Shown piece after piece: positions 1-9,178 of a stretch of DNA of 64,000 nucleotides. A model generated the notes under the pieces. That model saw nothing but the letters and a program-made list of their open reading frames with translations. It was not told the origin of the DNA and did not search any database. The first letter of the stretch is position 1, and every line of letters starts with the position of its first letter. A program made the position numbers and the translations under genes. The stretch is from an uncultured Alistipes sp. (GTDB lineage Bacteria; Bacteroidota; Bacteroidia; Bacteroidales; Rikenellaceae). The stretch is from NCBI GenBank assembly GCA_900539755.1, contig UQDC01000003.1, positions 1 to 64,000 on the forward strand, given 5' to 3'.

Positions 1-955
<955 letters not shown>

Positions 956-1005
956 ATAAAATGTTTTGTTAAATCTCTTAGCTATACTCAAAGGTATTGT
1001 TTAGA

Positions 1006-1060
1006 TCACTGCCGAAGCAGTGACGGATAAACTTTTGCTGCTTCAATACTTCAAAGAACT
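1006..1060 (-). promoter_or_regulatory. rRNA leader: UUCG hairpin and boxA-like site
   Basis: In the transcribed leader between the promoters and 16S, 1006-1023 is a perfect 7-bp hairpin closed by a C(UUCG)G tetraloop on the minus strand (TCACTGC TTCG GCAGTGA). Just upstream, 1051-1060 reads AGTTCTTTGA, close to the boxA antitermination element (core TCTTT). Both are expected of rRNA leaders for processing or antitermination; the function is inferred from position. Confidence 0.55.
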
Positions 1061-1121
1061 TTGTTTCTTCTGTAGAGAACTTTCGTTTCCAAATCGCTAA
1101 CCCTTAACAGCTTAGCGGGTG

Positions 1122-1152
1122 CAAAGGTAAGTAAAGATTTTCAAACTTCCAA
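1122..1152 (-). promoter_or_regulatory. rRNA promoter P1 (nearest to 16S)
   Basis: The minus strand has TACCTTTG (1122-1129) as a Bacteroidetes -7 box and TTG (1150-1152) as the -33 element, exactly 20 bases apart. Predicted transcription start is around 1115. The box is followed by CACCCGCTAA, which is also found after P3. Confidence 0.75.
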
Positions 1153-1223
1153 TTTTTTTTCATCATTTTTTTTCTTAACCTTTTCGCTGCACTCATTCAA
1201 TTTCTGAACGAGGAAACGGACTG

Positions 1224-1255
1224 CAAAGATAAAAACGATTTTTGAAATCTCCAAA
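1224..1255 (-). promoter_or_regulatory. rRNA promoter P2
   Basis: TATCTTTG (1224-1231, minus strand) with TTTG at 1252-1255 and a 20-base spacer. It lies about 100 bases upstream of P1, in the same orientation as 16S. Confidence 0.75.
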
Positions 1256-1328
1256 TACTTTCTTCGAAAACTTTGTTTTCAGTAAAGAACCTGTCGCTAA
1301 CCGTGGTGTTCCTTTCGTTTAGCGGGTG

Positions 1329-1361
1329 CAAATATACAGACTTTCCAAAATAAAATCCAAA
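1329..1361 (-). promoter_or_regulatory. rRNA promoter P3 (most upstream)
   Basis: TATATTTG (1329-1336, minus strand), the exact Bacteroidetes consensus -7, with TTTG at 1358-1361 and a 21-base spacer. It shares the 14-mer TTTGCACCCGCTAA with P1. Confidence 0.78.
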
Positions 1362-1379
1362 CAATTTTGAAACTATTTT

Positions 1380-2600
1380 TTGAATATTTTTCCCCTGTTT
1401 TCATAACAGACTATTCGACAAACAATTACCGAATGAAAAAAGTTTCCCCATATTTACACCCATTCATACACCTCATAGCAAACACTCCTTCCCTACCCCC
1501 ATACTCCTGCTACGACACCTCTATACTTTTGATACAATCTAACGTGACAATCGCTCTGAATTCCGCATAAAATCTACGTTTTTTAAGGACATACCACATC
1601 AAATCCACCCAATTTCGGCACAAAAATGAGGGTCCACTCGGTAAATTACCCTAAAAAAGGGTTAATTTTATTCTATATTACCCTCAGTTTTGCACCGATT
1701 TTTTCTGTTCATAGACCTAAGATCATCAAAAAAGATTCATTTCAGATACAAATTGGAGCTCAAATTGAATGTAATTTTTCTTCTTTCGGTGACACCTCAA
1801 GGCAAAAAAGGAGGAAAGTTACGAATCAAGTACGCTATATTTCGCCAATAATAGCTTCACTTTTTCTCAAACGTCCCAGAAAATAGCATCACGATTTATG
1901 AAAATCGAGAACTAAAAACGCGAATTCACTCGTTACAAATCTTAAAATTCCTCCTAACTTGACTGGATTTCTCTGTTGATTGCTTCCATTCTAGTCAAAA
2001 TAGAGTACCATCCGTTACCATTCAACTTCAAAAATGATCAGCCAATTCAAATCTTGAGCACCATTCTACCTATTCACACCCAAATTCTCATTCAATTTAT
2101 CTAAGATTATTAAATAAAAAAGGTGCTCTCTTACTACTCAAATTCATCCCATCGTTCAATACTGCCTTAAAATCTCCCTTTAACTAAAGAATCAATCACA
2201 CTACGACACAGAATTCTCAGATAAATTTCGTATCCAACATAATAAAATTGCGCACATACAACGACAAATCAGAAAAATGAACGCATATCAAACTCACTAC
2301 AGAGTCTAATTTTTTCACGAAACCTGGAATATTCGCCGCTATCGTAGCATAAAATCTAAAATGCAAATCAATTTTAATGGCTCACATAGGGTTCCACTGA
2401 TCATACGAGTTCTTGAATCGGGCTGAACAATCTTGTTTGCCTCTACATTTGTATTGCAAAACGATCAAGTTCGTATCCCGCCATTCTTCACTTCAGATAC
2501 GACTCGGACTATTCTTTTATTTTCGCAATATTCAACCTGGTTCACCCTATTCCACCAAAGGCGTCAGACTAAACAGGTGCTGCCAGCCAAATCGGCAGAC
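1380..2600. other. AT-rich region without recognisable genes
   Basis: About 1.2 kb between the rRNA promoters and the leuB terminator. Short open frames exist, but none resembles a known protein or has a convincing start. There is no tRNA cloverleaf, transposase remnant or tandem repeat that I can see. A weak hairpin (AAATTACCC/GGGTTAATTT, near 1643-1670) is the only structure noted. Confidence 0.6.
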
Positions 2601-2636
2601 AAATAAAAACGGGTTTTGGAAAAATCCAAAACCCGT
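2601..2636 (-). terminator. leuB terminator
   Basis: Perfect 12-bp hairpin (2609-2636, ACGGGTTTTGGA with an AAAA loop), followed on the minus strand by TTTTTATT. It sits 30 bases after the leuB stop. Confidence 0.9.
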
Positions 2637-2665
2637 GAGACACCTACTATATATATAAGGTATAA

Positions 2666-3730
2666 CTATGCGATGTGAGCGGCAACAAAATCTCCCACTT
2701 CAGTAGTTGAGTAAGCTCGAGCACCCGCCGAAGCCAAGTCTTCGGTAACGACACCCGCTTCGATAGCCTGGTTAACGGCAGCACGAATAGCTGCACCCTC
2801 TTTTTTCAAACCGAGGTGCTCCACCAACATTGCGGCAGACAAAATAGTAGCCATCGGGTTGGCAATATTTTTACCGGCAGCCTGCGGATAACTGCCATGG
2901 ATCGGTTCGAACAGTGCCACCTTCGCACCCACCGAAGCTGAAGGCAACATACCCAGCGAGCCGCTGATCACACTGGCTTCATCAGTCAGAATATCACCGA
3001 AGAGGTTTTCGGTCACAATCACATCAAAGTGAGTCGGGCGCTGAATGATCTGCATCGCTGCATTATCCACAAACATATACTCCAATTCCACATCAGGATA
3101 TTGCGGAGCAAGCTCTCGAGCGATCTGACGCCACAAACGTGAAGTAGCAATTACGTTAGCTTTATCAACCAGTGTCAATTTCTTACGACGGCCACGTGCC
3201 AAGCCGAAGGCGAGATGCAAAATTCGCTCAATCTCCTCACGCGTATAAACACAGGTATCATATGCCGTGTTACCATCTTCACTACGACCCTGCGGACGAC
3301 CAAAATACATACCGCCGGTCAATTCACGAACACAGATAAAATCGGCGCCCTTAACAATTTCAGTTTTCAGCGGAGAGCGATCGGCCAAAGAGTCAAACAC
3401 AGCCAGCGGACGCAGGTTGGCAAAAAGCCCCAGCGATTTACGCATGCGAAGCAGACCTTGCTCAGGACGCACTTTAGCGGCAGGGTTATTATCGTATTTG
3501 GGATCACCTATTGCGCCGAAAAGTACGGCATCCGACGACTCACATACGGCATGGGTCTCTGCAGGATAGGGATCGCCAGTAGCGTCAATTGCACATGCAC
3601 CAACCAACGCTTTTTTATATTCAAACTGATGTCCGTATTTGACAGCCACGCTATCGAGTACTTTCACCGCTTCGCCCACGATCTCGGGGCCGATGCCGTC
3701 ACCCGGCAAAAGAGCAATCTTAAAATTCAT
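2666..3730 (-). CDS. leuB: 3-isopropylmalate dehydrogenase
   Basis: This cytoplasmic enzyme oxidises and decarboxylates 3-isopropylmalate to 2-oxoisocaproate with NAD, the third step of leucine synthesis. Family marks are LLPGDGIGPEI at the N-terminus, the substrate Arg cluster in RPEQGLLRMRKSLGLFANLRP, the metal-binding DNAAMQ and TENLFGDILTDEAS, and EPIHGSYPQAAGKNIANP. I start at the ATG at 3730 (354 aa); an upstream in-frame start at 3757 would fall inside the hairpin at 3751-3773. leuA and leuCD are not in the window. It follows argB by 175 bases containing its own promoter candidate and a hairpin, so it is probably transcribed separately from the arginine genes. Confidence 0.96.
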   Translation of the reverse strand: MNFKIALLPGDGIGPEIVGEAVKVLDSVAVKYGHQFEYKKALVGACAIDATGDPYPAETHAVCESSDAVLFGAIGDPKYDNNPAAKVRPEQGLLRMRKSLGLFANLRPLAVFDSLADRSPLKTEIVKGADFICVRELTGGMYFGRPQGRSEDGNTAYDTCVYTREEIERILHLAFGLARGRRKKLTLVDKANVIATSRLWRQIARELAPQYPDVELEYMFVDNAAMQIIQRPTHFDVIVTENLFGDILTDEASVISGSLGMLPSASVGAKVALFEPIHGSYPQAAGKNIANPMATILSAAMLVEHLGLKKEGAAIRAAVNQAIEAGVVTEDLASAGARAYSTTEVGDFVAAHIA

Positions 3731-3750
3731 AACACAACAAAATTTAAAAT

Positions 3751-3773
3751 AAGGCATCTGGTTCAGATGCCTT
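3751..3773 (-). terminator. Hairpin in front of leuB (arg terminator or leuB attenuator)
   Basis: Perfect 10-bp hairpin with a 3-base loop (AAGGCATCTG arm), followed on the minus strand by ATTTTAAATTTTG and then the leuB ATG 20 bases downstream. It can end the arginine operon. A promoter candidate lies upstream of it (3831-3838), so leuB transcripts from there must also pass through it. Confidence 0.65.
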
Positions 3774-3830
3774 ACTCTATGATTACATAAATATGTGTAC
3801 TTGGCAGTCTTACTCGTCCCTTCTCTCCCA

Positions 3831-3838
3831 CAAAGCTA
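3831..3838 (-). promoter_or_regulatory. leuB promoter candidate (-7 box)
   Basis: TAGCTTTG on the minus strand matches TAnnTTTG. I find no good TTG at the expected -33 distance, so this is weaker than the other promoters called here. Confidence 0.4.
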
Positions 3839-3904
3839 CCGATCAACTCCGATCATATGATCGCATTGACTCAATATTTCGAGAGAATAGAACGCTTTTG
3901 CGAC

Positions 3905-4696
3905 TTACTTTTCAAAGTTACGAAATAATTTGGTTCCGCCATAGTCTGGTTCGGTTACCGCTTCGGCACTACAAATCACAACGCTCTTCACACCGTTATC
4001 AATAGCACGGAAAGCATTCTCCAATTTGGGCAACATACCATCAGCAACTACACCCGCAGCCTTCAACTCGGCAAAACGTTCCGGAGTGATCTCCGAAATC
4101 ACGCTGTTGTCATCATCGACATTCATCAAAACGCCACGTTTTTCGAAACAGAAGACCAACTCCGTATCATACGCTTGGGACATACCGACCGCAATGGTCT
4201 GTGCGACGGTATCGGCATTGGTATTGAGCAAACCACCGTCCGTATCGTCTAAGGTGATGGGAGCCGCCACAATGGTGTAACCAGCATCGATCAGCGTCCG
4301 TGCCGTGGAAAGACCAAACCGGTCAGGCATCGGATCTCCCACCCGACCATAATCGACCGGAACCGGATTGCGACGTTTCGAACGGATAAAAGCTCCGTCC
4401 GCACCGCTCAGGCCAATCGCATTACAACCAGCCTGCTGCAGTTTTCCCACAATGGTTTTGTTGATCAATCCGGCATAGACCATAGTCACCACTTTCAAAG
4501 TCTCTTCATCGGTCACCCGACGACCACCGATCATCTGCGTCTCAATACCGAGCGCTTTGGAAACCGTGGTGGCCACTTTACCTCCTCCGTGCACCAAAAT
4601 TTTCGGACCGGACAACGACGCAAAATCTTTCAAAAAGCGATCGAGCTTTTCCGGGTTATCGACAATATTGCCTCCGATTTTAATGACTTTCAACAT
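3905..4696 (-). CDS. argB: N-acylglutamate kinase (acetyl- or succinylglutamate kinase)
   Basis: Phosphorylates N-acylglutamate with ATP, the second step of arginine synthesis. The 263-residue protein has the amino-acid-kinase fold: KIGGN at residues 6-10, HGGGK at 36-40, and the GLSGADGAFI and NADTVAQTIA stretches of the ArgB family. In Bacteroides the arginine intermediates are known to be succinylated, so the substrate here may be N-succinylglutamate; the sequence alone does not tell me. It is the last arginine gene of the minus-strand cluster, 41 bases after argD. Confidence 0.94.
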   Translation of the reverse strand: MLKVIKIGGNIVDNPEKLDRFLKDFASLSGPKILVHGGGKVATTVSKALGIETQMIGGRRVTDEETLKVVTMVYAGLINKTIVGKLQQAGCNAIGLSGADGAFIRSKRRNPVPVDYGRVGDPMPDRFGLSTARTLIDAGYTIVAAPITLDDTDGGLLNTNADTVAQTIAVGMSQAYDTELVFCFEKRGVLMNVDDDNSVISEITPERFAELKAAGVVADGMLPKLENAFRAIDNGVKSVVICSAEAVTEPDYGGTKLFRNFEK

Positions 4697-4737
4697 AACC
4701 AGAATGGGTTAATGGATTTTTATGTATGGCAAACGGT

Positions 4738-5871
4738 TTATTTCAACAACTTTTTCAGGGAGTTTAGCAACTGATCACAGTGAGCAGGAGTGATATTCAA
4801 TGCAGGCAACAGACGGAACACATTTTTATTTCCAGCCGAGCCTACAAAGATGTGCTCGTCGTAGATCAATTTTTTACGCAATGGAGCAGCCTCTTCGAAC
4901 AGCTCAACGCCGATCATCAGACCACGACCGCGCACCTCTTTGACTCCGGGAAGCTGACGCAACTCCGCAATCAGATAGTCGCCCATCTTTTTTGCATTGT
5001 CGATCAGATTCTCCTCTTTGATCACATCAGCTACGGCAATAGCGGCAGTACATGCCAACGGGTTACCTCCAAAAGTGGTACCCAACATTCCATACACGGG
5101 CTGAATCTTCGGGGCGATCGAAATAGCTCCCATCGGGAAACCGTTACCGATACCTTTGGCCATCGAATAGATATCTGCCGAAACGCCAGCGCAATCATGT
5201 GAATAGTACTGACCTGTACGTCCGCAACCACACTGTACACTATCCGCAACATATACGGCGTTATACTGGTCGCACAGTGAACGGATCTTACGCAAGAACG
5301 ATGGAGTCGCTTCGTAGATACCGCCTACACCCTGAATTCCCTCCAGAATAACGGCAGAAATCTCATCGGGATTGGCCAAGAAGGCCTTCTCCAAAGCCTT
5401 TTCGTCATTCAGTGGAATAAAAATTACGTTGTCAGTCTGATTGACCGGCGCCTGAATTTTCGGATTATCGGTAGCGGCCACAGCCAGTGAGGTACGACCA
5501 TGGAACGCTCCCTTCATGGCGATCACCTTCTTCTTACCATTGAAGAACGAAGCAAGTTTCAGAGCATTCTCGTTGGCTTCAGCACCCGAATTACAAAGGA
5601 AAAGCTGATAATCCTCCTTACCGGAGAGCTTACCCAATTTCTCGGCCAATTCGCGCTGTTGGTCAATAATGACCGAATTGGAATAGAAACCAATCCGATT
5701 GAGCTGATCAGTCAACATCTTCACATAGTGAGGATTGGTGTGACCGATCGAGATGACGGCATGGCCGCCATACATATCAAGATATTTTGTCCCCTTGTTG
5801 TCCCAAACGTAAGAGCCCTCAGCCCGCACGATGTCGACATCATACACAGGGTACACATCAAACATTTTCAT
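4738..5871 (-). CDS. argD: N-acylornithine aminotransferase
   Basis: PLP enzyme that transaminates N-acylglutamate semialdehyde to N-acylornithine using glutamate. The class-III aminotransferase marks are NSGAEANENALKLA (about 94-107), HGRT (about 124-127) and the PLP lysine in SMAKGIGNGFP (Lys239). The usual DEVQ before the lysine is replaced by DSVQCGCGRTG. I recall this variant from Bacteroides homologues, where the substrate is N-succinylornithine. At 377 aa the length is normal. It is 30 bases downstream of argC and read in the same direction, so co-transcribed. Confidence 0.94.
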   Translation of the reverse strand: MKMFDVYPVYDVDIVRAEGSYVWDNKGTKYLDMYGGHAVISIGHTNPHYVKMLTDQLNRIGFYSNSVIIDQQRELAEKLGKLSGKEDYQLFLCNSGAEANENALKLASFFNGKKKVIAMKGAFHGRTSLAVAATDNPKIQAPVNQTDNVIFIPLNDEKALEKAFLANPDEISAVILEGIQGVGGIYEATPSFLRKIRSLCDQYNAVYVADSVQCGCGRTGQYYSHDCAGVSADIYSMAKGIGNGFPMGAISIAPKIQPVYGMLGTTFGGNPLACTAAIAVADVIKEENLIDNAKKMGDYLIAELRQLPGVKEVRGRGLMIGVELFEEAAPLRKKLIYDEHIFVGSAGNKNVFRLLPALNITPAHCDQLLNSLKKLLK

Positions 5872-5901
5872 GTGGCATTCGATTTTAATGATGAACCTGT
5901 T

Positions 5902-6888
5902 TTAGAACGCAGAGGCTTTCAGTCTGAGGCCTGCACGTTCATCCAAACCGAACATCAGATTCATATTCTGCACCGCCTGACCCGACGCACCTTTCAGCAG
6001 GTTGTCGATCGCACTAACCACCAACAGTTTGTCGCCATGTTTTTCCAAAGAGATCAAACACTTGTTGGTGTTGACTACCTGTTTGAGATTAATATTTTTG
6101 TCGCTCACAAACGTAAAGGCGGCATCTTTATAATAATCTTTATACAACGCAACCATCTCCTCGAGCGATTTGGCGCACTCGGTATAGATTGATGCGAGGA
6201 TACCGCGCGTAAAATCTCCACGATACGGGATGAAGTCGATTGCGCTGTCAAAGGCGGGCATCAACGAACGGATACTCTCACCGATTTCACGCAGGTGCTG
6301 ATGTTCAAACGCCTTGTAAATCGAGAGGTTGTTTGCACGCCAGCTAAAATGAGAGGTGGCGGCCAGCTTCTGACCGGCGCCGGTTGATCCGGTAGCGGCA
6401 GAGATGTGTACATCACTTTTGAGCAGTCCGGCAGCTGCCAACGGCAACATTCCCAACTGCAAGCAAGTGGCAAAACAACCCGGATTAGCGATATTGCGTG
6501 CCTGATGGATTTTTTCGCGGTTCATCTCCGGCAAACCATACACAAAAGTACGTTCACCAAGTATCGAACCGGCTGCCAGACGGAAGTCCTGACTCAGATC
6601 GATGACCCGCACATGCTCTGGGACCGGAGTCGCCTCGAGAAACTTGCGGGCATCACCGTGACCTACACAAAGGAAAATCACATCGACCCCTGAAAAATCG
6701 AGTTCGCCGGCGAACCGCATATCGGTATCCCCCAGCAAATCGGCGTGTACATCGCTGAGCAGGTTGCCTGCATTCGAATTACTGTGGACAAAAACCAGTT
6801 CAACCCCCTCATGATTAACGAGAATACGGATAGCTTCGCCACCCGTATATCCCGCACCACCTATGATGCCTACTCTAACTCTCTTCAT
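5902..6888 (-). CDS. argC: N-acyl-gamma-glutamyl-phosphate reductase
   Basis: NADPH-dependent reduction of the acylglutamyl phosphate made by ArgB to the semialdehyde used by ArgD. The Rossmann motif GGAGYTGGEA starts at residue 10. The catalytic cysteine lies in NPGCFAT (Cys138) and is followed by ATGSTGAGQK. The 328-aa length is typical of the type that acts on acylated substrates. It lies 25 bases after argG and 30 bases before argD. Confidence 0.96.
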   Translation of the reverse strand: MKRVRVGIIGGAGYTGGEAIRILVNHEGVELVFVHSNSNAGNLLSDVHADLLGDTDMRFAGELDFSGVDVIFLCVGHGDARKFLEATPVPEHVRVIDLSQDFRLAAGSILGERTFVYGLPEMNREKIHQARNIANPGCFATCLQLGMLPLAAAGLLKSDVHISAATGSTGAGQKLAATSHFSWRANNLSIYKAFEHQHLREIGESIRSLMPAFDSAIDFIPYRGDFTRGILASIYTECAKSLEEMVALYKDYYKDAAFTFVSDKNINLKQVVNTNKCLISLEKHGDKLLVVSAIDNLLKGASGQAVQNMNLMFGLDERAGLRLKASAF

Positions 6889-6913
6889 GCGTATTGCAGT
6901 ATGAGGTTCGTTA

Positions 6914-8113
6914 TTATTTCATTCCTTTGTTGACCTTGTACCAGATGCGGTTCTGGTTACCAAAGATCTTACCGAAACCTTTGACATCGTCGCTAGTCCA
7001 GTCGCTCATGGTCTCGCCGTAAGCGCCGAATGCGTTGCTCATCAGATCGTGCTCGCTCTTGATACCAACTACAACGAAACGATACGGATAGAGATCGACA
7101 TACACGTCACCGGTTACCGTACGCTGGCTGCTTTCGAGCCAAGCCTCGATATCACGCATCACGGGATCGTAATACTGACCCTCGTGCAGGTAGTTACCGT
7201 AGAATGCCGAGATCTGGTCTTTCCAGAAGAGCTGCCATTTGGTCAACACATGTTTTTCGAGCATGTGGTGAGACTTGATGATCAACATCGGAGCTGCAGC
7301 TTCGAAACCAACACGGCCTTTGATACCGATAATGGTATCACCCACATGCATATCACGACCGATTGCATAAGGAGCAGCAACAGCATGCAAAGCCTGAATG
7401 GCAGCGATGCGGTCATCGTAACGTTTGCCGTCCAGAGCAACGAACTCGCCCTTCTCGAAAGTCAGGGTAATCCGACGAGGTTTAGTCTCTTTGAGCTGTG
7501 AAGGGTAAGCCTCCTCCGGCAGGGTTTCGCTGGAAGTCAACGTCTCTTTACCTCCGACTGAGGTTCCCCAAATACCCTGGTTAATCGAATATTCAGCTTT
7601 CTTGAAGTCAAAGTCTACACCGTGTGAACGCAGATATGCGATCTCCTCTTCACGGCTAAGACGTTTTTCGCGGATCAACGCGATCACCTCGATCTCCGGC
7701 GCAATGATATTGAAGACCATATCGAAACGCACTTGATCGTTACCTGCTCCGGTACTACCGTGGCAGAGGTAATCGGCACCGATTTGCTCCGCATATTTGG
7801 CAATGGCTGTTGCCTGAGAAATACGCTCAGAACTTACCGAAATCGGATAGGTGGCGTTTTTCAGGACATTACCGAAAATCATATACTTGATTGCAGTCTC
7901 ATAGTAATCGTGAGCTACATCCAGTGCGACATAACTCTTCACGCCCAATGCATAGGCACGTTTTTCGATTTTTTCGAGCTCTTCAGCCGAGAAGCCACCG
8001 GTATTTGCCAAGGCAGCATACACCTCGAGGCCCATCTCTTTGGCCAAGTATATTGCGCAGTACGAGGTATCCAGACCTCCACTGAAAGCCAAAACAACTT
8101 TTTTCTTTTCCAT
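6914..8113 (-). CDS. argG: Argininosuccinate synthase
   Basis: Joins citrulline and aspartate with ATP to give argininosuccinate. The N-terminal PP-loop AFSGGLDTSYC (about 9-19) binds ATP, and HGSTGAGNDQVRF (about 118-130) is the family signature. It is 399 aa, a full-length argG. In this cluster it precedes argC, argD and argB although it acts after them, so the operon supplies both early and late steps. It is separated by 111 bases from the GNAT gene upstream. Confidence 0.97.
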   Translation of the reverse strand: MEKKKVVLAFSGGLDTSYCAIYLAKEMGLEVYAALANTGGFSAEELEKIEKRAYALGVKSYVALDVAHDYYETAIKYMIFGNVLKNATYPISVSSERISQATAIAKYAEQIGADYLCHGSTGAGNDQVRFDMVFNIIAPEIEVIALIREKRLSREEEIAYLRSHGVDFDFKKAEYSINQGIWGTSVGGKETLTSSETLPEEAYPSQLKETKPRRITLTFEKGEFVALDGKRYDDRIAAIQALHAVAAPYAIGRDMHVGDTIIGIKGRVGFEAAAPMLIIKSHHMLEKHVLTKWQLFWKDQISAFYGNYLHEGQYYDPVMRDIEAWLESSQRTVTGDVYVDLYPYRFVVVGIKSEHDLMSNAFGAYGETMSDWTSDDVKGFGKIFGNQNRIWYKVNKGMK

Positions 8114-8224
8114 TTTTACTGAGTTTTTTGAATTGTACTTATCCTGCTTAATTTTTTGAATGAGGTCCTCCTTTTACAACTCGCTTACGAAATCTGTTGT
8201 AGATTCGAATCCCACATGAAGTGA

Positions 8225-8806
8225 CTACAGGCCTGCCATATCAGGTTTTGGCACCTTCACCTCATCGTGAGCGGGATCAAAAAGCATAGCTGTGCAGAGG
8301 CAATTTCGTCGTTGTTTGCTTTGCAGGATAGGATAATTCACGCAACTCTCACAGCCTTTCCAGAACTGATCGTCATCGGTCAATTCCGAGAACGTTACGG
8401 GGTGGTAACCCAGTTCATTGTTGATCTTCATAACAGCCAGGCCGGTGGTCAAACCAAACAGTTTGGCACCCTTGAACATCTTCAGCGACAGGAAAAAAGT
8501 CGCAGTTTTGATGGCCTTGGCAAGACCCATTTTACGGAATTTGGGGTTGATGATCAGACCTGAGTTGGCAACATAGTCACCATGGCCCCAGGATTCGATG
8601 TAGCTGAAACCAGCCCATGTTCCGTCTTTGTGAAAGGCGATTACCGCTTTGCCGGCACGCATTTTGTCAGCCACATACTCGGGAGTACGTTTGGCAATAC
8701 CCGTACCGCGGGCTTTGGCGGATTCAGCCATTTCATCGCAGATAGCCTTTGCAAAGGGAGTGTGCTCCTCTGTGGCTACCATCACATTGAAATCTTCGAT
8801 ACTCAT
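8225..8806 (-). CDS. GNAT-family acyltransferase at the head of the arginine operon
   Basis: A 193-aa GNAT-fold protein. The acyl-CoA region is around IINPKFRKMGLAKAIKTATFFLSL, where R-K-M-G-L-A replaces the usual Q/RxxGxG/A. The C-terminus carries four cysteines (CESC and CLC separated by 12 residues), which could hold a metal. No classical argA (amino-acid-kinase-like synthase) or argJ is visible, and this is the first gene of the arginine cluster, so it may acylate glutamate as the first step; that is inference from position. I start at the ATG at 8806; a GTG at 8818 adds four residues. A short upstream frame lies at 8826-8876. Confidence 0.85.
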   Translation of the reverse strand: MSIEDFNVMVATEEHTPFAKAICDEMAESAKARGTGIAKRTPEYVADKMRAGKAVIAFHKDGTWAGFSYIESWGHGDYVANSGLIINPKFRKMGLAKAIKTATFFLSLKMFKGAKLFGLTTGLAVMKINNELGYHPVTFSELTDDDQFWKGCESCVNYPILQSKQRRNCLCTAMLFDPAHDEVKVPKPDMAGL

Positions 8807-8825
8807 TCTTTCTAACACTCTAATT

Positions 8826-8876
8826 TTAAACGACGAAATTGTTTAACATATCGATATGCGACGGCCCCGTCGCCAT
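8826..8876 (-). CDS. Possible 16-codon upstream reading frame of the arginine operon
   Basis: Between the promoter candidate (8889-8896) and the GNAT start, a complete frame ATG...TAA encodes MATGPSHIDMLNNFVV. Its first half forms one side of the hairpin at 8849-8881, and its stop is 20 bases before the GNAT ATG. It has no arginine codon, so it is not a simple arginine attenuator peptide. It may be chance or a translated leader whose ribosome opens the hairpin. Confidence 0.35.
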   Translation of the reverse strand: MATGPSHIDMLNNFVV

Positions 8877-8881
8877 CGATA
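8849..8881 (-). promoter_or_regulatory. Hairpin at the 5' end of the arginine-operon transcript
   Basis: Two nested arms: outer TATCGAT/ATCGATA and inner GCGACG/CGTCGC with a short loop. If transcription starts near 8882 from the -7 box at 8889-8896, the RNA would begin with this structure. It could stabilise the RNA, control translation, or as DNA serve as a palindromic operator. Confidence 0.5.
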
Positions 8882-8888
8882 CGAAATA

Positions 8889-8896
8889 CAAAAATA
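8889..8896 (-). promoter_or_regulatory. Arginine-operon promoter candidate (-7 box)
   Basis: TATTTTTG on the minus strand fits TAnnTTTG. No clear -33 TTG stands at 19-21 bases, so confidence is limited. Confidence 0.4.
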
Positions 8897-9178
8897 TGAA
8901 AAATTCGGCGAGTGTATTCTAAAAAACATCCACAATTTGCAATTTCAACAATTCCAATCCATTAAACAAATATTTTAACGCAAGAACACGTTATTTGCCG
9001 TAACAATTTCTTATCTTGTAAAACTGGTACAGGAATTGCACCAATCTCTGTTACAATTTCTTTTAGATGCCCACGCCGGTTGATCAAAGCATTTCGTCCG
9101 ACGCAAAAAGATCAGATAACTATTTATCCATTACACCCCATGAATACTCTATTATTAACTATCCATACCTTAATGATC

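Noticed and set aside
8195..8220. GATTCGAATCCCAC resembling a tRNA T-loop
   Set aside because: The 5' bases do not pair to make a T-stem, and no anticodon or acceptor arms can be built around it.
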